Positions 7,316-14,440 of a DNA stretch of 16,407 bases are shown here, one piece after another. The DNA is from Rickettsiales bacterium (GTDB lineage Bacteria > Pseudomonadota > Alphaproteobacteria > Rickettsiales > UBA3002). The stretch's first letter is position 1, and each line of letters opens with the position of its first letter. The stretch covers positions 1 through 16,407 of the forward strand of contig CANEUT010000014.1 in NCBI GenBank assembly GCA_947441895.1. Direction: 5' to 3'. The notes under the pieces are model-generated. The model was given only the letters and a program-made list of their open reading frames with translations. It made no database searches and had not been told where the DNA came from. A program made the translations under genes and the position numbers.

Positions 7316-7771
7316 CTATTGCGCGTGCGGTGGAATGATGCCGGCCATTTCAAGCTTGGCCAATTCGACCGCGGCGCGTAGTTCAATCTCATCAAGAATT
7401 TCAGCGAGCACGGGGTCGGGGTTCGCCTGGCGCTCCTGAGCGACGATACGCTCAAGATTTTCAATGGTTGAAATAGGTAGTTCACCCAGCAGCAACGCAT
7501 CACGCAGGCCCGCCAGCGCGTCGAGCGTCAGGCGGCCACGTTTGATTTCTTTGCGCTTGCGGGCCTCGCGCTCGTCCACCTCTTGTGCGCTCAGCAGGCC
7601 GCCAAGGCTGGCAATGCCGCCGATGCCGGAAGTAGCTTCCGTAGCGGTGGCTTCATGCACGCCCTCGGCTTTGGAAAGAGCATCGGCGAATTCGGTGCCG
7701 CTAACGGTGCCGCTGCGTCTGGTGGAACGTGTGGCCACCGAGGGTTTTGTATATCCAACTTTTTCAACCAT
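7316..7771 (-). CDS. fliX: Flagellar assembly regulator FliX
   Basis: The 151-residue product ends with the conserved FliX pattern: LSAQEVDEREARKRKEIKRG at about 72-91, then LTLDALAGLRDALLLGELP, and DPVLAEILDEIELRAAVELA near the C terminus. In Caulobacter FliX couples basal-body assembly to the sigma-54 activator FlbD and so gates later flagellar genes; it acts in the cytoplasm or at the membrane. It is divergent from flgI here, as in Caulobacter. The frame stays open to an ATG at 7879, but that extension is encoded by a palindromic repeat. ATG 7771 (MVEKVGYTKPSV) gives the normal family length, with a weak GGA 10 bases before it. The N-terminal half is poorly conserved, as usual for the family. 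Confidence 0.88.
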   Translation of the reverse strand: MVEKVGYTKPSVATRSTRRSGTVSGTEFADALSKAEGVHEATATEATSGIGGIASLGGLLSAQEVDEREARKRKEIKRGRLTLDALAGLRDALLLGELPISTIENLERIVAQERQANPDPVLAEILDEIELRAAVELAKLEMAGIIPPHAQ

Positions 7772-7799
7772 GAAATGATTCCGATAAGCTATTTGCGTC

Positions 7800-7883
7800 G
7801 TCATCGCGAGCGTCTCGCGAAGCGATCCATCTTGGCCAAAGTAAAGATGGATTGCCACGGTCGCTACGCTCCCTCGCAATGAC
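7800..7883. repeat. Palindromic repeat of the GTCATTGCGAG...GCAATCCA type
   Basis: The outer arms are GTCATCGCGAG (7800-7810) and CTCGCAATGAC (7873-7883). The inner arms are GATCCATCTT (7824-7833) and AAGATGGAT (7844-7852) around a 10-base loop. This resembles palindromic repeats I recall from Rickettsiales and other bacterial genomes. It lies upstream of the chosen fliX start and keeps the fliX frame open through it. Confidence 0.75.
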
Positions 7884-7946
7884 CATTGAGAGATACTCCG
7901 GAACTATAGCGAACAGGCATGGGCGATGCAACCAAGCTGCAGGGGC

Positions 7947-7959
7947 GGCAAAAAATGCC
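7947..7959. promoter_or_regulatory. Candidate activator (FlbD-type) site upstream of flgI
   Basis: GGCA-AAAAA-TGCC is a perfect 4-bp inverted repeat, preceded by GGGGC. It lies about 75 bases ahead of the -24 element at 8034, a suitable place for an enhancer-binding activator. As I recall, Caulobacter ftr elements also contain GGCA/TGCC half-sites; assignment to FlbD is inference. Confidence 0.4.
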
Positions 7960-8033
7960 TTGGGATAAGTTGAGTCAGAACAATCTCAAAAAAGTAATTA
8001 AAAAACAAGGTTTAGACTGGGGTCGACACCGGT

Positions 8034-8048
8034 TGGCATGAATGTCGC
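8034..8048 (+). promoter_or_regulatory. Sigma-54-type promoter of the flgI operon
   Basis: TGGCAT-GAATG-TCGC matches the -24/-12 consensus TGGCAC-N5-TTGC at 13 of the 15 positions, counting the five free bases, with the essential GG and GC exactly spaced. Transcription would begin near 8060, giving a leader of about 30 bases before ATG 8092. The neighbouring FliX gene fits sigma-54 control. Confidence 0.65.
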
Positions 8049-8091
8049 ATAGAGCACGCAGGAATAAGAAAAAAATAGCGGAGCTTTCGAT

Positions 8092-9261
8092 ATGAGCAAC
8101 CAGGAAACATTGATGCAAATACTGCGCCACATGGTTCGCTACCCATTACTGCAAAACGCAGTTGTTTTGCTGGCGCTAATGGCCATGTGCTTCACCGCTT
8201 TTCCTGCGCAGGCGGCCCGCATCAAAGATGTGGTTGAGTTTGAAGGCGTGCGTAACAACATGCTGATGGGGTATGGGCTGGTGGTGGGTTTGAATGGCAC
8301 CGGCGATAAATTGCAGAACAATGCGTTTACCGAGCAAAGCCTCATCGGTTTTCTGGAACGTCAGGGCGTGAATACGCGTGGCGTGCAGCTAAAATCGAAA
8401 AACGTGGCGGCGGTGACGGTGACCGCTAAACTTCCACCGTTTGCCCGCGCTGGCAGCAGCATTGATATTGGCATTAGCGCCATGGGCGATGCGAAAAGTT
8501 TACAAGGTGGCACCTTGCTGGCCACGTCGCTGCTTGGGCCCGATGGGAACGTATATGCGGTGGCTCAAGGACCTATTACCATTGGTGGGTTTGAAGCATC
8601 CGGCGCAAGCGGCACGAGTATTACCAAAGGTGTGCCAACCAACGGATTCATTAGCAATGGCGCTATTGTTGAGCGCGAAATTGATTTCCACCTGAATGAT
8701 TTGCCAACCATGCGCCTGTCGCTTCGTAACCCCGATATTACCACGGCGAATAATGTGATGCGGGTGATTAACCAACAAGTGGGCGCAGGCGTAGCACGGG
8801 TGGATGACCCGGGCACCGTAACCGTAAAAGTGCCAGAAGCGTTTAAAGGTGATGTGGTGGGCCTGCTGGCCGACATTGAAACGCTGGCGGTGGAGACCGA
8901 TCAGCCCGCACGCATTGTGGTGGATGAAGCCACCGGCACCATTGTGATGGGCGAAAATGTTCGCATCAGCACCGTGGCCGTGGCCCAGGGCAACCTGATT
9001 GTGAAAGTGGAAGAGACACCGCAAGTGTCGCAACCCAACCCATTTGCTCCGGCGGGTGCCGAGACGGTGGTGGTTCCACGCACCGATGTGACGGTGAGCG
9101 AGCAAGCTGGCAACAAAATTGCAGTATTGCCCGAAGGTGCCACGCTGAAAGACCTGGTGGGCGGCTTGAATGCCCTGGGAATTGGGCCACGTGACCTGAT
9201 TACGATTCTGCAAACGATTAAGGCTGCCGGCGCTCTGCAGGCGGATATTGAAACGAGATAA
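8092..9261 (+). CDS. flgI: Flagellar P-ring protein FlgI
   Basis: FlgI forms the P-ring that supports the flagellar rod at the peptidoglycan layer. The precursor is 389 residues. It opens with a Sec signal peptide: basic RHMVR, a hydrophobic core (about 18-36), and likely cleavage after AQA at residue 41, before ARIKDVVEFEGVR, the typical mature start. Family motifs include LMGYGLVVGLNGTGD (about 58-72), the conserved NVAAVTVTAKLP stretch and FARAGSSIDI. The C terminus has LKDLVGGLNALG and DLITILQTIKAAGALQA. ATG 8092 has GGAG 9 bases upstream; inner ATGs at codons 8 or 14 would also keep a signal peptide. The stop overlaps the next start by one base (TAATG). FlgA, its periplasmic chaperone, is not in the window. 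Confidence 0.97.
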   Translation: MSNQETLMQILRHMVRYPLLQNAVVLLALMAMCFTAFPAQAARIKDVVEFEGVRNNMLMGYGLVVGLNGTGDKLQNNAFTEQSLIGFLERQGVNTRGVQLKSKNVAAVTVTAKLPPFARAGSSIDIGISAMGDAKSLQGGTLLATSLLGPDGNVYAVAQGPITIGGFEASGASGTSITKGVPTNGFISNGAIVEREIDFHLNDLPTMRLSLRNPDITTANNVMRVINQQVGAGVARVDDPGTVTVKVPEAFKGDVVGLLADIETLAVETDQPARIVVDEATGTIVMGENVRISTVAVAQGNLIVKVEETPQVSQPNPFAPAGAETVVVPRTDVTVSEQAGNKIAVLPEGATLKDLVGGLNALGIGPRDLITILQTIKAAGALQADIETR

Positions 9262-9629
9262 TGATGACAACCACCGGCCTCAGTTCAAAACTAACGAGTA
9301 TGGATAACGATATGCTTGCCATTAACAATTCCACCCAGCGTGCGGCCAATGCCGCGAAAGCAAAACTGGCGACCAAAGGTTTGTCGGAAGCAAAAATCGA
9401 CGCTGTATCGCACGAGTTTGAAGCGCAGTTCATTTCGCAGATGCTTGAGAACATGTTCTCGAACCTTGACACGAAAGATGCGCTGGGCGGCAGCAATGAA
9501 GAAGAAACCTATCGCTCGCTGCTGGTCGATGAATACGGAAAAATTATTGCGCGCACCGGCGGTATTGGCGTGGCCGATCACGTGAAACGGGAAATGCTGC
9601 AAATGCAGGAAATATCATTAGCAAAATAA
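9261..9629 (+). CDS. flgJ: Rod-binding protein, FlgJ N-terminal-domain type
   Basis: The 122-residue product corresponds to the rod-binding domain of FlgJ without the muramidase half found in enterobacteria. The conserved block is AVSHEFEAQFISQMLENMF at about 48-66, followed by EEETYRSLLVDEYGKIIA at about 80-97 and a Gly-Ile segment (TGGIGVADHVKREML). Such single-domain proteins, often labelled FlgJ or flagellar rod chaperone, help assemble the rod in the periplasm, where a separate enzyme opens the wall. ATG 9261 shares its A with the flgI stop, indicating coupling; ATG 9264 or 9301 are possible shorter starts. The family is clear; the exact start is less so. Confidence 0.85.
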   Translation: MMTTTGLSSKLTSMDNDMLAINNSTQRAANAAKAKLATKGLSEAKIDAVSHEFEAQFISQMLENMFSNLDTKDALGGSNEEETYRSLLVDEYGKIIARTGGIGVADHVKREMLQMQEISLAK

Positions 9630-9640
9630 AGGAGGAAGTC

Positions 9641-10114
9641 ATGCACGCACAATCGAACCATCATAAGCCGCTGCCGAATGCCGCCGCTTATGCCAGCATG
9701 AACATCGACGAGTTGATGGGCGCTACCATGCGCCTGGCCGATTTGCTGATGTTGGAAACTGAATGTTTAACGACGATGCGCATTCGCGAAATTGAAGGAT
9801 TCCAGAAAGAGAAGCTCGATTTGACGACACTGATTGAGCAATATCAGTCGCGCATTGCAACGGACCCCAGTTTTTTGGCTAATGTTGAGATAAAAAAACG
9901 CGAAGAATTGTTGCTGATGACCGATGATCTGGCATTCGCGGTGGAGGAGAATTTTCGTCACACCGCGGTTGCGCGTTCGGTAAACCAACGCGTGATGCAC
10001 GCCATTCGTGATGCGCTTACTGAATCGCAGAGTATTGGCACCTATGACCGTCAGGGTCAGACCGGCGGCGGATCGGATCTCACGCTTTCGATGAACCTCA
10101 ACCAGAAGGCATAA
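9641..10114 (+). CDS. FlgN-like flagellar export chaperone
   Basis: The product has 157 residues and looks all-helical: LMGATMRLADLLMLETECL (about 25-43), then FQKEKLDLTTLIEQYQSRI and a third helix KKREELLLMTDDLAFAVEEN. The C terminus is Gly/Ser-rich and looks disordered. The arrangement and its position 9 bases ahead of flgK match FlgN-type chaperones, which hold FlgK and FlgL unfolded for type III export. Sequence divergence in this family is high, so the call rests on shape plus context. Translation starts at ATG 9641 behind a strong GGAGG (9631-9635). Confidence 0.7.
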   Translation: MHAQSNHHKPLPNAAAYASMNIDELMGATMRLADLLMLETECLTTMRIREIEGFQKEKLDLTTLIEQYQSRIATDPSFLANVEIKKREELLLMTDDLAFAVEENFRHTAVARSVNQRVMHAIRDALTESQSIGTYDRQGQTGGGSDLTLSMNLNQKA

Positions 10115-10123
10115 GGTAACACC

Positions 10124-12886
10124 ATGTCGTCACTGACGATTGCACTGAATAACGCTATTTCCGGACTGCGCATTAACCAGCAGTCGCTCGGTGTTCTGTC
10201 GCAGAATATTGCGAACGTCAATACGGAAGGTTATTCGCGTCAGAACATACAACAATCAGCCATTGTGCTTGGTGGTATTGGTCAGGGTGTGCAGATTGAC
10301 GATATCATCCGTAAGGTCGATAAATATCTTCAGCGTTCGGTGCAAAATCAGGGATCAATTGCCAATTCAACGGCCACCGTGAGCGAATATTATCAGCGTG
10401 TGCAGGCCTATCTTGGACAGCCGGGCGCATCGAACTCGCTTGATACATTCATGACGACGTTTTTCAACTCGCTGCAAACGCTTTCCAACACGCCCGAGAC
10501 TGTTTCGTATCGCAGCAATGCCTTGCAGGCGGGTACGCAGCTTGCCACTCAAATATCAAATCTTGCGCAGAATCTTGAAGATTTAAGGTTTCAGGCCGAC
10601 CGCGATATTCTTGACGCGGTGACCATCATCAACACGAATATTGCTAAGCTTGAAAAACTGAATGTGAATATTTCAACCGCTAAGGCGCTTGGACAATCAA
10701 CCGCCGATCAGCTCGATCAACGCGATCAAGCGCTTCGCGCTATTGCTGAACAGATGGATATTTCGGTGACGTTCGACAATTTTGGCGCAGTGAATGTGGT
10801 GGCTGCAAACGGGGTGGCTATTGTTGAAATCGGAACGTCGCATCGGTTGCAATATACACCCGTACAATCGAGCGCGGCGCTTGCCGAAGATGCCATATTA
10901 AGCCCGCTGAACATGATTACAACGGCGGCGGATGGCAGCACCAGCATTAACTCGGTCGCCCTTATTTCTGGGGGCACTTCAACGAATGTTAACTCGGGCC
11001 TTATCAGTGGTAAAATTGCAGGGCTGCAACAGATTCGTGATGCGGTGATTCCCGAAGTTTTGAACCAGCTCGACATGTTAGCAAGCCGCCTTCGCGATAC
11101 TGTGAACGCGGTACAAAATCAGGGATCGGGATTTCCACCGCCCGCTTCATTAACGGGCGAACGGTTGGTAAGAAGTAGCGATCAATACGAATGGTCGGGC
11201 ACCGTGCGCATTGCGGTGTTGAAGGCGGATGGTAAGCCGGTAATGGCGAATTATGCCGACGAATCGGGCACGGGCATGCGTCCTTTAACCCTTGACCTGG
11301 GATCGCTTGATTCGGGCGATGGCGTTGGCAAACCAACCATGCAAACCATTGTGGATGAAATTAACAACCACTTTGGTGCGCCAGGTAACAAAGTAAAAGT
11401 GGGCAACCTGAATAATACGCAGCTTGTTTCCGATAATACGATTCTTCCCAGCGGTGCGCCAAATTTTTTCAACTTTGATTTTGATAACGAAAATATCTCG
11501 CGCAATACGGCAGGGTTTTTTGTCACTGGCATTACCGTGCTCGATGATACGGCGACTAACATCACCAGTGTTACAAAGACCGCGCCATCCTTCTCGCTTG
11601 CCACTACCGGCACCTATGCCACCACCGCAGGGTCGGCGGACGTTACGGTTTCCGCCAGTGCGCTATCGGGCGTTGCGGTGGGCGACACCATTTATATGAA
11701 TGGTCCTGGTATAGCCAGTGTCGATGGTATTCCGGCGGCCAACCTCACCGGCTATTTTACGGTGAAAGCAGTTTCAGGAAACCAATTTACCATTACGGCG
11801 AATCCGGCAGTCACTGCGGTAGCGGGTGGAGCATTCAATGATGCAGCGCCAGGGGCCATGATGGCAGCCTATGGTACGATTGAGCCAGGTGCAAAAGAGC
11901 GCACCAAAGCCAATGGCACCATGCAGGTTGATTTAACGGCGAATACCAGCTCGCTGTATTACGATATTACCGCTACGGTGGGCGTGGTCGATCAGGTGAC
12001 GGGCGTGGTGAGCACCTCGCAAGTTACCTATCGTGTGAACAATAATGCCCGTGATTTGCTGAATGCGCGCTATGATGTGACGGCGGCTACGGTAGGCGGA
12101 ACGGTGGTTGCGCCGATTACCTCGCAAGAAACATTAAAAGCGATTTTGGTGGATGAAAATGGTGCCGAGATTGCCAAAGTGAATGGCAAATATATTGATG
12201 CGCCCAGCTATTTAAAAATTGTGGGTGGCGTGGGCGGCACCAATACATCGACCACGAGCTATTCGGTGGCCATTGACGAAATGGATTCGAAACAGCTTGG
12301 CAAGCCAACGGCAAGCCCCTCAGAAGAAGGCACGAATTGGGGATTTTCACATTATTTTGGGCTTAATAATTTCTTTAAGTCGAATGAGCCCACCACGACT
12401 GGTGATGCCGTTAAGAACAGTGCTATTAATCTGGAAGTCGATGAACGTATTGTGAAGAATCCGAACTTGATTGCCACTGGAAAAATAAAGCAACAGGTTC
12501 AGCCGGCTAATACTACTCTGCCGGCACAATATACGTATGTGCTTTATTCGGGTGACAACATCATCGCGGCAAAATTAGCCAATTTAAGCACTCAGACCGT
12601 GTCGTTTGACCAGTCGGGTGGGCTACCCAACACCACCATTACGTTGCAGTCCTATACCAGTAATTTTCTTGGCTATACCTCGTCGCAAACCAACGCAGCG
12701 GCAGACACAGCAACGAATGCAAAAGCACTTTTTGATGGTTTCAAAAGTCGTCAGCAATCCACAACGGGGGTGAACCTCGATGAAGAATTAGCCAACACCA
12801 TTACGTTCCAGAACGCCTATTCGGCAACGGCGCGTGTGGTGTCGGTGGTGAACGATATGTATGAATCGCTGATTAATGCGGTTTAA
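10124..12886 (+). CDS. flgK: Flagellar hook-associated protein 1 FlgK, enlarged
   Basis: FlgK forms the hook-filament junction outside the cell. The N terminus has the rod/hook signature LTIALNNAISGLRINQQSLG, then VLSQNIANVNTEGYSRQ at about 24-40. The C terminus has LDEELANTITFQNAYSATAR and VVSVVNDMYESLINA, the paired coiled-coil zone. At 920 residues it is larger than the usual 450-700. The extra length lies between about 340 and 860 and is Thr/Ala/Gly/Asn-rich beta-type sequence. It includes a segment at about 495-568 (GTYATTAGSADVTVSASALS onward, with DTIYMNGPGI) resembling repeats of secreted surface proteins. The ATG has AAGGT at 10113-10117 and a chaperone gene directly before it. The frame is open throughout with no sign of fusion or decay. 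Confidence 0.95.
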   Translation: MSSLTIALNNAISGLRINQQSLGVLSQNIANVNTEGYSRQNIQQSAIVLGGIGQGVQIDDIIRKVDKYLQRSVQNQGSIANSTATVSEYYQRVQAYLGQPGASNSLDTFMTTFFNSLQTLSNTPETVSYRSNALQAGTQLATQISNLAQNLEDLRFQADRDILDAVTIINTNIAKLEKLNVNISTAKALGQSTADQLDQRDQALRAIAEQMDISVTFDNFGAVNVVAANGVAIVEIGTSHRLQYTPVQSSAALAEDAILSPLNMITTAADGSTSINSVALISGGTSTNVNSGLISGKIAGLQQIRDAVIPEVLNQLDMLASRLRDTVNAVQNQGSGFPPPASLTGERLVRSSDQYEWSGTVRIAVLKADGKPVMANYADESGTGMRPLTLDLGSLDSGDGVGKPTMQTIVDEINNHFGAPGNKVKVGNLNNTQLVSDNTILPSGAPNFFNFDFDNENISRNTAGFFVTGITVLDDTATNITSVTKTAPSFSLATTGTYATTAGSADVTVSASALSGVAVGDTIYMNGPGIASVDGIPAANLTGYFTVKAVSGNQFTITANPAVTAVAGGAFNDAAPGAMMAAYGTIEPGAKERTKANGTMQVDLTANTSSLYYDITATVGVVDQVTGVVSTSQVTYRVNNNARDLLNARYDVTAATVGGTVVAPITSQETLKAILVDENGAEIAKVNGKYIDAPSYLKIVGGVGGTNTSTTSYSVAIDEMDSKQLGKPTASPSEEGTNWGFSHYFGLNNFFKSNEPTTTGDAVKNSAINLEVDERIVKNPNLIATGKIKQQVQPANTTLPAQYTYVLYSGDNIIAAKLANLSTQTVSFDQSGGLPNTTITLQSYTSNFLGYTSSQTNAAADTATNAKALFDGFKSRQQSTTGVNLDEELANTITFQNAYSATARVVSVVNDMYESLINAV

Positions 12887-12903
12887 GAAGTAGGAGGATT
12901 TTT

Positions 12904-13812
12904 ATGGCTATTAACCGTGTAGGGAGCGTTACTCTTCTCAATGATACGTTGACGCATGTAACCAATGCTCAGGGTAAATTGGGCGATTTACAGATCGCCA
13001 TTTCAAGCGGCATCAAGTCGAATGATTTTGCCGGATTGAAGGGTGGTGTTGAACAATATACATTGTTTAACGCCCAGCAGCGCCGTGCCGATAAATTTAT
13101 TAGCGAGAACACGGTGACCATATCAAAAATGCAAACCGCCAGCACCTCGATTGCAAGCTTAACTACCCTTGCGGACAACATGCTAAAATTAATTGTCAAT
13201 GCGCGTAATGGTGCAGTGGGAAACACGCTTCAGCTTGATTTACAGATGAAAGATTATCTGAAAACCATGGGCTCCATGCTTAACGTCTCGTTTGCGGGTA
13301 ACTATATTTTTGGTGGTACAAATTCGTCTATTCCGCCCGTGCCCGATACCTCTGCGCCGCCCGTTACGCCAGGCATTGCTGATGCAAGTTATTATGTTGG
13401 ATCGGATGAAGATGTTGTTTTGCGAGTTGATGAATTAACAACCTTTGCGTTTCCGGTACGAGCCGACGATCCTGCATTCCAAAAAATATATGCTGCGGCA
13501 CATTTGGCTATTGATGCATCTAAATCGGGTTCTGACACGCTGATGGCGCAGGCTCAGACCTTAATGGGGAATGGTCAGAAAGATTTGAATTCGGCACAGT
13601 CGCGGATCAGCAATAAAATTATCAATACGCAATCGACCAATACTGAACTTACCAAGCTGAAGGTTTACTGGAAGGGTTTGGCCGATGATGTGAGCAAGAC
13701 CGATTTGGTGACCGCATCGACGCAAGTATCGAGTTATGAATCGGTGCTGCGGGCAAGTTTTCAGGTTTATGCCCGCATCAGCCAATTACGTCTTTCCGAT
13801 TATCTCAAGTAA
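12904..13812 (+). CDS. flgL: Flagellar hook-associated protein 3 FlgL
   Basis: FlgL is the second junction protein, between FlgK and the flagellin filament, exported through the flagellar type III system. The 302-residue product has an N-terminal flagellin-like helix (TLLNDTLTHVTNAQGKLGDL, about 10-29, followed by QIAISSGIKSNDFA). The typical FAGNYIFGGTNSS turn is at about 130-142, a small variable domain has Pro-rich PPVPDTSAPPVTP, and a C-terminal helix reads VSSYESVLRASFQVYARISQ then LRLSDYLK. ATG 12904 follows AGGAGG, 17 bases after flgK. It is the last gene of the flgI operon. No strong terminator follows; only a 5-bp TTAGA/TCTAA stem at about 13818-13829. Confidence 0.93.
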   Translation: MAINRVGSVTLLNDTLTHVTNAQGKLGDLQIAISSGIKSNDFAGLKGGVEQYTLFNAQQRRADKFISENTVTISKMQTASTSIASLTTLADNMLKLIVNARNGAVGNTLQLDLQMKDYLKTMGSMLNVSFAGNYIFGGTNSSIPPVPDTSAPPVTPGIADASYYVGSDEDVVLRVDELTTFAFPVRADDPAFQKIYAAAHLAIDASKSGSDTLMAQAQTLMGNGQKDLNSAQSRISNKIINTQSTNTELTKLKVYWKGLADDVSKTDLVTASTQVSSYESVLRASFQVYARISQLRLSDYLK

Positions 13813-13907
13813 AAAATTAGAACTCTAACCAGCCAGAAGACTTGCAAGCCACCACCACTATGCTAAAGTGCGGAAATACTGCCTTTGGCGCGTTTCATGA
13901 CGGCAAC

Positions 13908-13946
13908 CAAAGGGAGAAGTAGATGTACCAGGGAGAAGTAATAATG
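13908..13946 (+). promoter_or_regulatory. Duplicated ribosome-binding site and start of fliW
   Basis: The block GGGAGAAGTA occurs twice, at 13912-13921 and 13931-13940. Each copy is followed by an in-frame ATG (13923 after 6 bases from GGAG, 13944 after 8). FliW could start at either, giving 170 or 163 residues; the family homology begins after both. Confidence 0.75.
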
Positions 13947-14435
13947 AGCGGCAGTGGCCCTGCAATCCTCAGCCAGAGCATGCCTGAATCGCACGTTGCG
14001 GCCTCGGAGGAGATTGAAACACGCTTTGGTCGTGTGGTAGTTTATCGCCAGCAGCCAATCTCGTTCCCCAATGGACTTTTGGGTATTCCCGATAAAATGC
14101 AATATTGCCTGACGCGCTTTCCATCCGAGAAAATGGCGCGTTTTAAACTACTGCAGTCACTGGAAGATACGCAGCTTTCATTTATTACCTTGCCGGTTGA
14201 TATAACAAACCCACTGATTGAGCAGGCCGATATTGAGCAAGCCGCCAGCGACCTTGATATTGCTGTTGGTGGATTGGCGGTGTTGTTGGTGGTTACGGTG
14301 CACCGCGAATCGGGGTTAGCCAAGCTTTCGGTGAATGCGCGTGCGCCTATTCTAATTAATGTGAATCGTCGTGTGGCGGTGCAATATGTGTTCCCTCACA
14401 CAAAATATCTTATTCGTCAGCCATTGACCGCCTGA
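13923..14435 (+). CDS. fliW: Flagellar assembly factor FliW
   Basis: FliW binds flagellin and the regulator CsrA. In Bacillus and Campylobacter it releases CsrA's block on flagellin translation when flagellin is exported. The product has the family pattern ETRFGRVVVYRQQPISFPNG at about 29-48, LLGIPDKMQYCL, FKLLQSLEDTQLSFITLPVD at about 73-92, a Leu/Val-rich core strand (VGGLAVLLVVTVHRE), and APILINVNRRVAVQYVF near the end. About 28 residues precede the conserved start, so 13944 (163 residues) is as likely as 13923. It lies 110 bases after flgL and 5 bases ahead of fliB, probably co-transcribed with it. I see no csrA in the window. FliW is not part of the textbook alphaproteobacterial flagellar set, where FlbT and FlaF control flagellin. 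Confidence 0.9.
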   Translation: MYQGEVIMSGSGPAILSQSMPESHVAASEEIETRFGRVVVYRQQPISFPNGLLGIPDKMQYCLTRFPSEKMARFKLLQSLEDTQLSFITLPVDITNPLIEQADIEQAASDLDIAVGGLAVLLVVTVHRESGLAKLSVNARAPILINVNRRVAVQYVFPHTKYLIRQPLTA

Positions 14436-14440
14436 TACGC

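Larger units (their letters stand above)
7772..8091. promoter_or_regulatory. Divergent fliX-flgI control region
   Basis: This 320-base gap has no independent gene. It holds the leader of fliX, a palindromic repeat (7800-7883), a GGCA/TGCC inverted repeat (7947-7959), an A-rich stretch around 7987-8008, and a sigma-54-like promoter (8034-8048) ahead of flgI. Confidence 0.7.

Noticed and set aside
7772..7879. Longer FliX beginning at the ATG at 7879
   Set aside because: The added 36 residues are encoded mostly by a palindromic repeat, have no ribosome-binding site, and do not resemble FliX.
8500..9270. 256-codon open frame opposite flgI
   Set aside because: It lies wholly antisense to a clear flgI and its product is His- and Arg-rich without family features.
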